Assembly (NCBI GenBank): GCA_018815325.1
Contig: JAHIYE010000004.1
Span: 62,001-126,000 of the forward strand
Reading direction: 5' to 3'
DNA: 64,000 bases
From: Gammaproteobacteria bacterium
GTDB lineage: Bacteria; Pseudomonadota; Gammaproteobacteria; Burkholderiales; Burkholderiaceae_C
Positions 41,756 to 51,415 of the stretch are shown in pieces. The position numbers and the translations under genes are program-made. Under the pieces are notes generated by a model. It was not told the origin of the DNA. It was given only the letters and a program-made list of their open reading frames with translations, and made no database searches. Position 1 is the stretch's first letter; each line of letters starts with the position of its first letter.

Positions 41756-43669
41756 ATGTCGCAACGCAAACACTGGCATCTGGGTGCCAAGCTGGCTTTG
41801 GTCGGGGCGCCCTTTCTCGTGCTGGCGCTGGTGTTCATCGTGGCTACCCTGTGGGTGTCCTGGCAACTCGATGGCGGTGCTGCCGCCGTCAACGAGGCAG
41901 GCCGCATGCGCATGCAGGCCTATCGCATGTCGCTCTCCATTGGCACAGCACAGACCGATGCGCTGCCAGCGCAGGCAGCGGAGTTTGAACGCAGCCTGGT
42001 GCTGCTGCGCCGGGGTGATCCGGAGCGACCGCTGTTTGTGCCCTGGGATGCCACAGTACGCCAACGCTTTGCGCTGGTCGAGCAGGACTGGCAGCTTTTC
42101 AGAAAGCACTGGGTCGAAACCCTCCCCGTACAAACCTCCCGGCTTCAGTTTGAGACCGTCGCTTTTACCGGTCATATCGATGCGCTGGTCTCCAGCATCG
42201 AAACACATATGTCGCGCTGGACGGCCATGCTGCACCTGTTGCAAATGAGCATGCTGGCCATGGCGGTGCTGGCCACGGTCACCCTGCTCTATACGGGCTA
42301 CCTCTTCGTGCTCGAACCCGTCAACCAGTTGAAGCTGGCCATCGAGAAGATTCAGGGTGGCGATCTGGGCGCGCGCGTGGAAGGTGTGAGCAGTGACGAG
42401 TTTGGCACGCTGGCCGAAGGTTTCAACGGCATGGCCGAGCACCTGCAATCCATGTACCGTCACCTGGAGAGCAAGGTCAGCGAGAAAACCGCCGAACTGG
42501 AAGAAAAGCGCGAGCGCCTGGGCAGCTTGTACGAAATCACCACGCTGGTCGCCAAGTCCACCAGCCTGGATGAACTGGCCCAGGGCTTCGTGAAGAGTGT
42601 CTGCCGTATTGCCCATGCCGATGGCGCCGTGCTGCGCTGGTCGGACCAAAGCCAGAAGCGCTACATCATGCTGGCCGCCAGCGGCCTGCCCGCCTCCATG
42701 GTGGAGGCCGAGCAATGCATTCACACCGGCGACTGCAATTGCGGCAGCGTATCGCCCACGACCGGCTTGCGGGTCATCCCCATCCATGAGGACAATGCCC
42801 CCCAAAAACCTCATTGCGCCCAGGCTGGTTTTGAAACGGTGGTCTCCATTCCGGTCAGTCTGCACGAACGCCTCATGGGAGAACTTGACCTGTTTTTTCA
42901 CGCCAAGGTTCAGCCCTCGGCGGCAGAGCGTTCACTGCTGGATGCGCTGGCCAGTCACCTCGCCGGCGCGATGGAAAACCTGCGTCTCAACGGGTTGGAG
43001 ATGGAAGCTGCCGTGTCGCAGGAGCGGCACCTGCTGGCGCGTGAACTGCATGACTCGATTGCCCAGTCACTGGCCTTTCTCAAGATCCAGGTGCAGCTCA
43101 TGCGCGATGCCGTCGAGTCCGGCGACCATCAGCAGATCGGGCTGGTGCTCGAAGAGATCGACACGGGTGTACGCGAAAGCTATGGCGATGTACGCGAACT
43201 GCTGCTGCATTTCCGCACCCGCACCAACTCCGAAGACATCGAACCCGCGCTGGTCACCACCTTGAAAAAATTCGAACACCAGAGCGGCATGAAAAGCACG
43301 CTGCAAATGCAGGGCCATGGGCTGCCGCTCTCGCCCGAGCTGCAGATTCAGGTACTGCACATTGTCCAGGAAGCGCTCTCCAATGTCCGTAAGCATGCGC
43401 GTGCCTCACGCGTCTGGCTCGATGTCCAGCAGCAACCCCAATGGCGTTTCGAAATTCGCGATGACGGCATCGGCTTTGCCTCGGAAGACGCCCTTGATGA
43501 GACCCATGTGGGGCTGCGCATCATGCAGGAACGTGCTGAGCGCATCGGCGCCAGCGCCGAGGTGTTTTCAACGCCAGGTAGCGGGACTTCCGTCATCCTG
43601 ACCCTGCCGCCCAGCCCCGACCCCATGCCACCCCCCGTGAACCGGCCGCTTGCAGCGGTCATGGATTGA
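41756..43669 (+). CDS. narX: Nitrate/nitrite sensor histidine kinase NarX
   Basis: The 637-residue sensor has TM1 (about 12-36), the periplasmic P-box NEAGRMRMQAYRMSL (46-60) that binds nitrate, a four-helix domain, TM2 (about 160-186), a HAMP segment, a GAF-like central domain (about 255-405) with a cysteine cluster (C321, C327, C329, C354), and a HPK7-type kinase with H432 in ELHDSIAQ and ATPase motifs (DDGIGF). It phosphorylates NarL encoded 14 bases downstream. NreB-like redox sensing by the Cys cluster is a possibility. Confidence 0.93.
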   Translation: MSQRKHWHLGAKLALVGAPFLVLALVFIVATLWVSWQLDGGAAAVNEAGRMRMQAYRMSLSIGTAQTDALPAQAAEFERSLVLLRRGDPERPLFVPWDATVRQRFALVEQDWQLFRKHWVETLPVQTSRLQFETVAFTGHIDALVSSIETHMSRWTAMLHLLQMSMLAMAVLATVTLLYTGYLFVLEPVNQLKLAIEKIQGGDLGARVEGVSSDEFGTLAEGFNGMAEHLQSMYRHLESKVSEKTAELEEKRERLGSLYEITTLVAKSTSLDELAQGFVKSVCRIAHADGAVLRWSDQSQKRYIMLAASGLPASMVEAEQCIHTGDCNCGSVSPTTGLRVIPIHEDNAPQKPHCAQAGFETVVSIPVSLHERLMGELDLFFHAKVQPSAAERSLLDALASHLAGAMENLRLNGLEMEAAVSQERHLLARELHDSIAQSLAFLKIQVQLMRDAVESGDHQQIGLVLEEIDTGVRESYGDVRELLLHFRTRTNSEDIEPALVTTLKKFEHQSGMKSTLQMQGHGLPLSPELQIQVLHIVQEALSNVRKHARASRVWLDVQQQPQWRFEIRDDGIGFASEDALDETHVGLRIMQERAERIGASAEVFSTPGSGTSVILTLPPSPDPMPPPVNRPLAAVMD

Positions 43670-43683
43670 GACAAGGCAAGTAC

Positions 43684-44367
43684 ATGACGGACCTGATTCG
43701 TATCCTGGTCGTTGATGACCATACCCTGTTCCGGCGCGGCCTGACTGCCCTGCTCTCACGCGATCCGGGCTTTGAGGTCGTGGGTGATGCGGCCGATGCG
43801 GGTGAAGCGCTGCGCCGTGCGCATGAACTGCAGCCCGACCTGATTTTGCTGGACAACCACTTGCCCGGTGTCACCGGCATTGATGCGCTGCCCACGCTAC
43901 TGGAAGCCGCTCCGAAGACCCGTGTCCTGTTGCTCACCGTGAGCGAGGATGAAAACGACCTTGCAAAGGCCTTGCGCAGTGGTGCAGCTGGCTATCTGCT
44001 CAAGACCATCGAAGGGGCGGACCTGTCCGCCGCCATCCGCAACGCCATGAACGGCGACAGCGTGGTGGCCCCCGAGATGACCAGCAAACTGGTGGCCGCC
44101 TACCGGGATGCCGCGGATCATGCGCCCTCACTCCCCTCCACTGAGGCGGCGACAAGTCGCCCTACCTCGCCGGTGGACAGCCTGTCCCCGCGCGAGCATG
44201 AAATCCTGCGGGGCATTGCCCGGGGTGCCAGCAACAAGGAAATCGCCCGTGAACTCGGCATCGCCGAGACCACCGTGAAGATTCACGTCCAGCACGTGCT
44301 GCGCAAACTGGACGTGAGCTCCCGCGTTCATGCCGCCGTCATCGCCACCGAGAACGGCCTGTCCTGA
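43684..44367 (+). CDS. narL: Response regulator NarL
   Basis: The 227-residue protein has a receiver domain with DDH near the N-terminus and phosphoacceptor D57 (LLDNHLPG), K at VLLLTVSEDE-onward region, and a C-terminal LuxR/FixJ winged HTH (LSPREHEILRGIARGASNKEIARELGIAETTVKIHVQHVLRKL). A Ser/Thr/Pro-rich linker joins the two. Paired with narX, it activates the nar genes downstream in the presence of nitrate. Clear TACYYMT heptamers before narK are not seen. Confidence 0.93.
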   Translation: MTDLIRILVVDDHTLFRRGLTALLSRDPGFEVVGDAADAGEALRRAHELQPDLILLDNHLPGVTGIDALPTLLEAAPKTRVLLLTVSEDENDLAKALRSGAAGYLLKTIEGADLSAAIRNAMNGDSVVAPEMTSKLVAAYRDAADHAPSLPSTEAATSRPTSPVDSLSPREHEILRGIARGASNKEIARELGIAETTVKIHVQHVLRKLDVSSRVHAAVIATENGLS

Positions 44368-44369
44368 AC

Positions 44370-44396
44370 CTTGAGTCTTGAGTCTTGAGTCTTGAT
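44370..44396 (+). repeat. Tandem CTTGAGT repeat after narL
   Basis: Three exact CTTGAGT units (44370-44390) followed by CTTGAT lie directly behind the narL stop. A 7-bp period tract could be slippage-prone. The last unit joins a TTGAT-TTAA-CGCAA sequence (44392-44405), a weak FNR-like site. Confidence 0.6.
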
Positions 44397-44439
44397 TTAA
44401 CGCAAACAAGCGTGATTCAGGCACTGGGGTAGTTCTTTC

Positions 44440-44458
44440 GGACGATGCAACATCGTCC
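44440..44458. promoter_or_regulatory. Inverted repeat upstream of narK
   Basis: GGACGATG-CAA-CATCGTCC has perfect 8-bp arms around 3 bases. It lies 90 bases upstream of narK1 and 73 bases behind narL. It could be a regulator-binding site or an RNA hairpin; no U-tract follows. Confidence 0.5.
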
Positions 44459-44548
44459 ATCAGGGTGTGGCCACTGCTTCCACAGAAGGATGTTGCCAAA
44501 GACGGGTTTTCCCTAAAGTCAGCTCATGAACAAGAAGGAGTCTTCGAC

Positions 44549-45805
44549 ATGAGCAGAAAAGGACAAGCCCTCTCCATTCTGATTGTGAGCACGCTGGCAT
44601 TCACCGTGTGCTTTATGGTCTGGATGATGTTTGCCGTCATTGGCATCCCACTCAAAAAAGCACTGGACCTCAACGCCACCGAATTTGGTCTGCTGACATC
44701 CATGCCGGTATTGAGTGGCTCCCTGGTTCGCGTGCCGCTGGGCATCTGGACCGACAAATACGGCGGCCGTATCGTGATGACCATCCTCATGGCCATCACG
44801 GTGCCTGCCATCTGGCTCATGAGCCAAGCCACCGCCTACTGGCATTTTCTGACCATCGGCCTGGTACTGGGTTTGGCCGGCGGGTCCTTCTCGGTTGGTA
44901 CGCCTTATGTGGCGCGCTGGTTTCCCAAGAAGCAGCAAGGCTTTGCCATGGGTGTCTTCGGGGCCGGCAATTCAGGGGCGGCGGTCAACAAGTTCATCGC
45001 CCCGGCCCTGGTCGTGGCCTTTGGCTGGACCATGGTGCCGCAGGTCTACGCCGCCATCATGCTGGGCACGGTCATCCTGTTCTGGTTCTTCAGCTACAGC
45101 GATCCGGCGCATCTGGTGCCCAGCCATGTGAAGTTCACTGACCAGCTCAAGGCCCTCAAGGACCCGCGCGTACTCAAGCTGTGCCAGTTCTACAGCATCG
45201 TATTCGGCGGCTATGTCGCACTGTCCCTGTGGATGGTGCAGTACTACGTGGGTGAATACGGCCTGGACATCCGGGCAGCAGCCTTGCTGGCTGCGGTCTT
45301 CTCGCTACCTGGTGGCGTGTTGCGCGCGGTAGGCGGCTGGCTCAGTGACAAATATGGGGCCCACAGCGTGACCTGGTGGGTGATGTGGGTGAGCTGGATC
45401 TGTCTGTTCCTGCTGAGCTATCCGCAGTTCGACTTCACCATCACCACCATCGACGGCCCCAAGACCTTCCACTTTGGCCTCAACGTCTATGCCTTCACGG
45501 CCCTGATGTTCCTGCTCGGCATTGCCTGGGCCTTCGGCAAGGCCAGCGTCTTCAAGTACATCAGCGACGAATACCCGGACAACATCGGCACCATCAGCGG
45601 CATCGTCGGCCTGGCCGGTGGCATGGGCGGCTTTGTACTGCCCATCATGTTCGGCGCCCTGCTCGACCTCACCGGCATCCGCTCCAGCGCCTTCATGCTG
45701 ATGTATGGCGTGGTCTGGGTCTCGCTGATCTGGATGTACTGGACCGAGGTGCGCCGCACCGAAGTCATGGGCAGCAAGGCCAAGGGCTTCAGCCTGCAGG
45801 GCTGA
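44549..45805 (+). CDS. narK1: Nitrate transporter NarK1 type
   Basis: The 418-residue MFS protein has 12 predicted helices and the nitrate signature GLAGGSFSVGTPYVARWFPKKQQGFAMGVFGAGNSGAA in TM4-5 and GIVGLAGGMGGF in TM11. NarK1-type proteins are nitrate/proton symporters. The start at 44549 has AAGGAG 9 bases upstream. A second, different NarK follows after 29 bases; together they resemble the fused NarK1K2 of Paracoccus. Confidence 0.92.
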   Translation: MSRKGQALSILIVSTLAFTVCFMVWMMFAVIGIPLKKALDLNATEFGLLTSMPVLSGSLVRVPLGIWTDKYGGRIVMTILMAITVPAIWLMSQATAYWHFLTIGLVLGLAGGSFSVGTPYVARWFPKKQQGFAMGVFGAGNSGAAVNKFIAPALVVAFGWTMVPQVYAAIMLGTVILFWFFSYSDPAHLVPSHVKFTDQLKALKDPRVLKLCQFYSIVFGGYVALSLWMVQYYVGEYGLDIRAAALLAAVFSLPGGVLRAVGGWLSDKYGAHSVTWWVMWVSWICLFLLSYPQFDFTITTIDGPKTFHFGLNVYAFTALMFLLGIAWAFGKASVFKYISDEYPDNIGTISGIVGLAGGMGGFVLPIMFGALLDLTGIRSSAFMLMYGVVWVSLIWMYWTEVRRTEVMGSKAKGFSLQG

Positions 45806-45834
45806 ACCAACACCTATCACACAAGGACAACACC

Positions 45835-47475
45835 ATGAATACCAACACCGGCGTAAGCCAAAGCAGTGGCGCAGATATTGCCGACTGGCGTCCAGAAGAC
45901 GAGGAATTCTGGGAAAAGACCGGCAAGCGCATCGCCTACCGCAACCTCTGGATCTCGGTGCCCGCGCTGCTGTGTGGCTTCGCGGTCTGGGGCATGTGGG
46001 GCATCATCACGGTGCAAATGCTCAACCTGGGCTTTCCCTTCACCCAGGCGCAACTCTTCACCCTGACGGCCATCGCAGGCCTGGCGGGTGCCACCATGCG
46101 TATCCCCGCCTCTTTTCTGATCCGGCTGGCTGGCGGACGCAACACCATTTTTCTCACCACCTCCATGCTGCTGGCGCCGGCCATCGGCACCGGTATCGCA
46201 TTGCAGCACCCTGAGTGGCCGCTGTGGGTGTTCCAGTTGATGGCATTGTGGTCGGGCGTGGGAGGCGGCAACTTTGCCTCCTCCATGTCCAACATCAGCA
46301 CCTTCTTCCCCAAGCGACTGCAGGGCACTGCCTTGGGCCTGAATGCGGGCCTGGGCAACTTCGGCGTCACCACCATGCAGGTAGTGATCCCGCTGGTGAT
46401 GACGCTGGGCATCTTCGGCAGCTTCGGCGGCGAGTCGATGGTGCTGGTCAAGGACAGTGGCTGGATCTTCGGCAAGATTGCCGCCGGCACACCGACCTGG
46501 ATCCAGAACGCCGGCTTTGCCTGGTTGCTGTCACTCGTTCCCCTGTCCATCCTCTGCTTTTTCGGGATGAACAACCTCAAGACCGTTTCGCCCAACACGG
46601 GTGGCACGATCACGGCCTTCATCAAGATCATCTGGCTGTACACCCTGTCCTTCGTGCCAGCCGGTGTCGGCCTGTACCTCTACCTGCCAGCGCCCACGGG
46701 CCTGGGCCTGCTCAATATGTGGGTGGCCATGCCGCTCATCATCGCCAGCACCCTGATGGTGATGAAGCTCACCGCCTTCGGCACCATGAAGGACAACATT
46801 GCCGCCCAGTTCGCGATCTTCCGCAACAAGCACACCTGGGCCATGACGATCCTGTACATCGTCACCTTCGGCTCCTTCATTGGTTTTTCGATGGCCTTGC
46901 CACTCGCGATCACGGTGATCTTTGGCTATCAGCACATTCCAGATACCGCTGGCGTGATGACGCACACGCTGAAGAATCCCAATGCACCGTCGGCTCTGAC
47001 TTATGCCTGGATTGGCCCCTTCGTGGGCGCATTGATCCGGCCCGTGGGCGGCTGGATATCAGACAAAGTGGGGGGCTCCATCGTCACACAGATCATCTCG
47101 GCGGTGATGGTGCTCTCCTCGGCCGCAGTGGGCTACGTGATGCTCCAGGCCTACGGCTCAGCCGCGCCGGAGCAGTACTTCTCGACCTTCATGTGGCTTT
47201 TCGTCGTGCTGTTCGCAGCTAGCGGCATCGGCAACGGCTCGACCTTCCGCACCATTGGCATCATCTTCGATCGCCAGCAGGCTGGCCCGGTGCTGGGCTG
47301 GACCTCGGCAGTGGCCGCTTACGGCGCCTTCATTGCACCGGTGGTGATCGGCCAGCAGGTCAAGGCGGGAACACCGCAAGTCGCCATGTACGGCTTCGCC
47401 ATCTTCTACGCCCTGTGCCTGATCCTGAACTGGTGGTTTTACCTGCGCGCTGGCGCAGAGATCAAAAACCCCTGA
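45835..47475 (+). CDS. narK2: Nitrate/nitrite transporter NarK2 type
   Basis: The 546-residue MFS protein is longer than NarK1. It has an acidic N-terminal extension (DWRPEDEEFWEKTGKRIAYRN) and the signature GGGNFASSMSNISTFFPKRLQGTALGLNAGLGNFGV. NarK2-type proteins exchange nitrate for nitrite, supplying the cytoplasmic NarG site and exporting its product. narG starts 32 bases downstream, so this is one transcript. Confidence 0.92.
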   Translation: MNTNTGVSQSSGADIADWRPEDEEFWEKTGKRIAYRNLWISVPALLCGFAVWGMWGIITVQMLNLGFPFTQAQLFTLTAIAGLAGATMRIPASFLIRLAGGRNTIFLTTSMLLAPAIGTGIALQHPEWPLWVFQLMALWSGVGGGNFASSMSNISTFFPKRLQGTALGLNAGLGNFGVTTMQVVIPLVMTLGIFGSFGGESMVLVKDSGWIFGKIAAGTPTWIQNAGFAWLLSLVPLSILCFFGMNNLKTVSPNTGGTITAFIKIIWLYTLSFVPAGVGLYLYLPAPTGLGLLNMWVAMPLIIASTLMVMKLTAFGTMKDNIAAQFAIFRNKHTWAMTILYIVTFGSFIGFSMALPLAITVIFGYQHIPDTAGVMTHTLKNPNAPSALTYAWIGPFVGALIRPVGGWISDKVGGSIVTQIISAVMVLSSAAVGYVMLQAYGSAAPEQYFSTFMWLFVVLFAASGIGNGSTFRTIGIIFDRQQAGPVLGWTSAVAAYGAFIAPVVIGQQVKAGTPQVAMYGFAIFYALCLILNWWFYLRAGAEIKNP

Positions 47476-47507
47476 TTGCATTTCAAACCGAATTCCGGAG
47501 GCATCAC

Positions 47508-50500
47508 ATGAGCCACTTTCTTGACCGACTCAACTACTTTTCAAATCCGAAGGAATCCTTCTCGGGAGACCATGGCGTCACCACGGGCGAGGACCGCACC
47601 TGGGAAAATGCCTATCGCGACCGCTGGGCCCACGACAAGATCGTGCGCTCCACGCACGGTGTGAACTGCACAGGTTCATGCTCGTGGAAAATCTACGTCA
47701 AGGGTGGCATCGTGACCTGGGAAACCCAGCAAACCGATTACCCGCGCACGCGCTGGGATATGCCCAATCACGAGCCACGTGGCTGCGCCCGTGGCGCCAG
47801 CTACAGCTGGTACCTCTACAGTGCCAACCGCGTGAAATACCCCATGGTGCGAGGTCGCCTGCTCAAGCTGTGGCGTGAAGCACGCCTGCAGCACGACCCG
47901 GTAGATGCCTGGGCCTCGATTGCCCAGGACAATGCCAAACGCAAGGAATACCAGAGCGTGCGCGGTCTGGGCGGTTTTGTGCGCTCCAGCTGGGATGAGA
48001 TCAACGAGATGGTGGCGGCCGCCAACGTCTACACCATCAAGAAACATGGTGCCGACCGTGTCATCGGCTTCTCACCCATCCCCGCCATGTCCATGGTGTC
48101 GTATGCCGCCGGTAGCCGCTACCTGAGCCTGATCGGTGGCGTATGCATGAGCTTTTACGACTGGTACTGCGATCTGCCACCGGCCAGCCCGCAAGTCTGG
48201 GGCGAGCAAACCGACGTGCCCGAATCGGCCGACTGGTACAACTCCAGCTTCATCATCGCCTGGGGCTCCAACGTGCCGCAGACACGCACGCCTGACGCGC
48301 ACTTCTTCACCGAGGTTCGCTACAAGGGAACCAAAACCGTAGCCGTTACCCCGGATTATTCGGAAGTGGCCAAGCTATCAGATATCTGGATGAGCCCCAA
48401 ACAGGGCACCGACGCTGCGGTCGCCATGGCCATGGGCCACGTCATTCTCAAGGAGTTTTATTTCCCCGATGGTGGCAAGAAGCGGAGCGAATACTTCGAC
48501 AACTACGTGCGCCGCTACACCGACATGCCCATGTTGGTGATGCTCAAGGAACACCAGCTGCCCAGTGGCGAAACCGTCATGGTGCCCGACCGCTATGTGC
48601 GCGCATCGGATTTCAACGGCAATCTCGGCCAGGCCAACAACCCCGACTGGAAAACCGTCGCTTTTGACGAGATTGGCAAGGTGGTTCTGCCCAACGGTGC
48701 CATCGGTTTCCGCTGGGGTCCTGACGGCCGCGCTGACGAAGGTCAATGGAATCTTGAAGCCAAAGAAGCTCGCCATGGGCATGAGGTCAAGCTCAAGCTG
48801 TCCGTGATGGAAGGCGAGAACGCAAGCACCGAGACAGCCAAGGTAGGTTTCCCCTACTTCGGTGGCATCGTCAGCGAGCACTTTCCAAACAATGCCAGCG
48901 GTGACAGCAGCAAGGATGTGCTGGTACGTACCGTACCGGTACAACGGATCTCTCTGGGCAAAGCCGGCGACAAGCGCGAAGCCCTGGTGGCCACCGTGTT
49001 TGACCTGCAAGTAGCCAATTACGGCGTGGCGCGTGGCCTGCCAGGTGAAATGGCAGCCAGGAACTTTGACGACGATACCCCTTACACACCGGCTTGGCAG
49101 GAGCGCATCACGGGTACGCCACGTGAGCAACTCATCACCGTGGCCCGCCAGTTCGCTGACAACGCCGACAAGACCCATGGCAAGTCCATGGTCATCATCG
49201 GTGCGGCCATGAACCACTGGTACCACAGCGACATGAACTACCGCGGCGTCATCAACATGCTGATGATGTGTGGCTGTATCGGCCAGAGCGGCGGCGGCTG
49301 GGCCCACTACGTGGGGCAGGAGAAGCTGCGTCCCCAGACCGGCTGGACTGCCCTGGCCTTTGCGCTGGACTGGATTCGCCCGCCGCGGCAGATGAACTCC
49401 ACCAGCTTCTTCTACGCCCATACCGACCAGTGGCGCTACGAAAAGCTGGGCATGGAAGAGGTGATTTCCCCGCTGGCCGACAAGAAGTTGTATGGCGGCA
49501 GCATGATCGACTACAACGTGCGCGCCGAGCGCATGGGCTGGCTACCATCCGCGCCACAGCTGAAGACCAACCCCATGCAGGTTGTCAAGGACGCTGCGGC
49601 CGCCGGCATGGACCCGAAGGACTACGCCGTCAAGAGCCTCAAGGACGGCTCCCTTCAAATGAGTTGCGAGGACCCGGACCATCCGGACAACTGGCCGCGC
49701 AACATGTTCGTCTGGCGCTCCAACATCCTGGGCTCCAGCGGCAAAGGCCACGAGTATTTTCTCAAGCACCTGCTGGGCACCAGCCATGGCGTACAGGGCA
49801 AGGACCTCGGGACCGACGAGGCCAAGCCAACCGAAGTGGTGTGGCATGACAAGGCCCCCGAAGGCAAGCTGGACCTGCTCGTCACGCTGGACTTTCGCAT
49901 GAGCACAACCTGCCTGTACTCTGACATTGTGTTGCCCACGGCCACCTGGTACGAGAAGAACGACCTCAATACCAGCGACATGCACCCCTTCATCCACCCG
50001 CTGTCCACGGCGGTGGATCCGGCGTGGCAATCGCGCAGCGACTGGGACATCTACAAGGGCTTTGCGAAGAAATTCAGCGAAGTGTGCGTGGGCCACCTGG
50101 GCGTGGAACGCGAGATGGTGCTCACGCCACTGATGCACGACTCTCCTGCAGAGTTGGCGCAGCCGTTTGGCGTGCAGGAGTGGAAGAAAGGCGAGATTGA
50201 CCTGATCCCCGGCAAGACAGCGCCCAACATGGCCGTGGTCGAGCGTGACTACCCCAACCTCTACAAGCGTTTCACCGCGCTGGGCCCCTTGATGAACAAG
50301 GTGGGCAATGGCGGCAAAGGCATCGCCTGGAACACCCAGACGGAGGTCAAGCAACTCGGTGAGCTCAATGGCTTTGTGACTGCCGAGGGCGTGACCTGCG
50401 GCATGCCAAAGATCGAGACCGACATTGATGCCTGCGAAGTCGTGCTACAGCTCGCGCCTGAGACCAACGGCCATGTGGCGGTCAAGGCATGGGAGGCCCT

Positions 50501-51323
50501 GAGCAAACAAACCGGGCGGGACCACACGCACCTGGCCATCCACCGCGAAGACGAAAAAATCCGCTTTCGCGACATCCAGGCACAACCGCGCAAGATCATC
50601 TCCTCCCCGACGTGGAGCGGCATCGAGAGTGAGACCGTGTCTTACAACGCGGGCTACACGAACGTGCACGAGATGATTCCATGGCGCACCCTGACCGGCC
50701 GCCAGCAGTTCTACATGGATCACCCATGGATGACGGCTTTCGGCGAAGGGTTCAGCAGCTACCGTCCGCCAGTGGACCTGAAAACCACGGCGGGAATCCA
50801 TGGCATCAAACCCAATGGCAACACCGAAATTCTGCTGAACTTCATCACGCCGCACCAGAAGTGGGGGATTCACTCCACCTACAGTGACAACCTGATGATG
50901 CTCACGCTCAATCGCGGTGGCCCCGTCATCTGGCTCAGCGAAGATGACGCCAAGAGTGCGGGCATTGTGGACAACGACTGGGTTGAACTGTTCAACATCA
51001 ACGGTGCCATTGCGGCCCGTGCGGTGGTAAGCCAGCGCGTCAACCCCGGCATGGTCATGATGTACCACGCCCAGGAGAAGATCATCAACACCCCGGGCTC
51101 GGAGATCACCGGCATACGCGGTGGCATCCACAACTCGGTGACGCGAATCGTGCTCAAGCCGACGCACATGATCGGTGGCTACGCGCAGTTCAGCTACGGC
51201 TTCAACTACTACGGAACCATTGGCACCAACCGCGACGAGTTTGTCGTTGTGCGCAAGATGGACAAGGTCGACTGGCTGGACACGCCTGCCGAGACCGATG
51301 CTTCTGCCAGCGCACACGCCTAA
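47508..51323 (+). CDS. narG: Respiratory nitrate reductase alpha subunit
   Basis: The 1271-residue catalytic subunit reduces nitrate at a Mo-bisMGD centre on the cytoplasmic face of the membrane. The FS0 [4Fe-4S] ligands H50, C54, C58, C93 are present (HGVNCTGSCSWK and RGCARG), and D222 in WYCDLPP corresponds to the Mo ligand of E. coli NarG. GEQTDVPESADWYNSS and YFGGIVS regions are intact. No frameshift. GGAG precedes the start. Confidence 0.97.
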   Translation: MSHFLDRLNYFSNPKESFSGDHGVTTGEDRTWENAYRDRWAHDKIVRSTHGVNCTGSCSWKIYVKGGIVTWETQQTDYPRTRWDMPNHEPRGCARGASYSWYLYSANRVKYPMVRGRLLKLWREARLQHDPVDAWASIAQDNAKRKEYQSVRGLGGFVRSSWDEINEMVAAANVYTIKKHGADRVIGFSPIPAMSMVSYAAGSRYLSLIGGVCMSFYDWYCDLPPASPQVWGEQTDVPESADWYNSSFIIAWGSNVPQTRTPDAHFFTEVRYKGTKTVAVTPDYSEVAKLSDIWMSPKQGTDAAVAMAMGHVILKEFYFPDGGKKRSEYFDNYVRRYTDMPMLVMLKEHQLPSGETVMVPDRYVRASDFNGNLGQANNPDWKTVAFDEIGKVVLPNGAIGFRWGPDGRADEGQWNLEAKEARHGHEVKLKLSVMEGENASTETAKVGFPYFGGIVSEHFPNNASGDSSKDVLVRTVPVQRISLGKAGDKREALVATVFDLQVANYGVARGLPGEMAARNFDDDTPYTPAWQERITGTPREQLITVARQFADNADKTHGKSMVIIGAAMNHWYHSDMNYRGVINMLMMCGCIGQSGGGWAHYVGQEKLRPQTGWTALAFALDWIRPPRQMNSTSFFYAHTDQWRYEKLGMEEVISPLADKKLYGGSMIDYNVRAERMGWLPSAPQLKTNPMQVVKDAAAAGMDPKDYAVKSLKDGSLQMSCEDPDHPDNWPRNMFVWRSNILGSSGKGHEYFLKHLLGTSHGVQGKDLGTDEAKPTEVVWHDKAPEGKLDLLVTLDFRMSTTCLYSDIVLPTATWYEKNDLNTSDMHPFIHPLSTAVDPAWQSRSDWDIYKGFAKKFSEVCVGHLGVEREMVLTPLMHDSPAELAQPFGVQEWKKGEIDLIPGKTAPNMAVVERDYPNLYKRFTALGPLMNKVGNGGKGIAWNTQTEVKQLGELNGFVTAEGVTCGMPKIETDIDACEVVLQLAPETNGHVAVKAWEALSKQTGRDHTHLAIHREDEKIRFRDIQAQPRKIISSPTWSGIESETVSYNAGYTNVHEMIPWRTLTGRQQFYMDHPWMTAFGEGFSSYRPPVDLKTTAGIHGIKPNGNTEILLNFITPHQKWGIHSTYSDNLMMLTLNRGGPVIWLSEDDAKSAGIVDNDWVELFNINGAIAARAVVSQRVNPGMVMMYHAQEKIINTPGSEITGIRGGIHNSVTRIVLKPTHMIGGYAQFSYGFNYYGTIGTNRDEFVVVRKMDKVDWLDTPAETDASASAHA

Positions 51324-51333
51324 GGAGAAAATT

Positions 51334-51414
51334 ATGTACCCCCACGCTCACATTCATTCGCTGCCCCCCGAGGGGGCGCATGTCTCCTTTGAGACGGCTC
51401 AGCAGGAGACATAA
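51334..51414 (+). CDS. 26-residue ORF between narG and narH
   Basis: The ORF MYPHAHIHSLPPEGAHVSFE (then TAQQET) has a strong AAGGAGA site 5-9 bases upstream and ends one base before narH. It is His-rich at the N-terminus. The central CCCCCCGAGGGGGCG segment looks like an intergenic repeat common in Comamonadaceae, so the ORF may be an insertion that took over the original narH ribosome-binding site. Expression unknown. Confidence 0.35.
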   Translation: MYPHAHIHSLPPEGAHVSFETAQQET

Positions 51415-51415
51415 C

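Noticed and set aside
44526-44551. Eight-codon ORF overlapping the narK1 start (MNKKESST)
   Set aside because: It covers the AAGGAG ribosome-binding site of narK1 and has none of its own.
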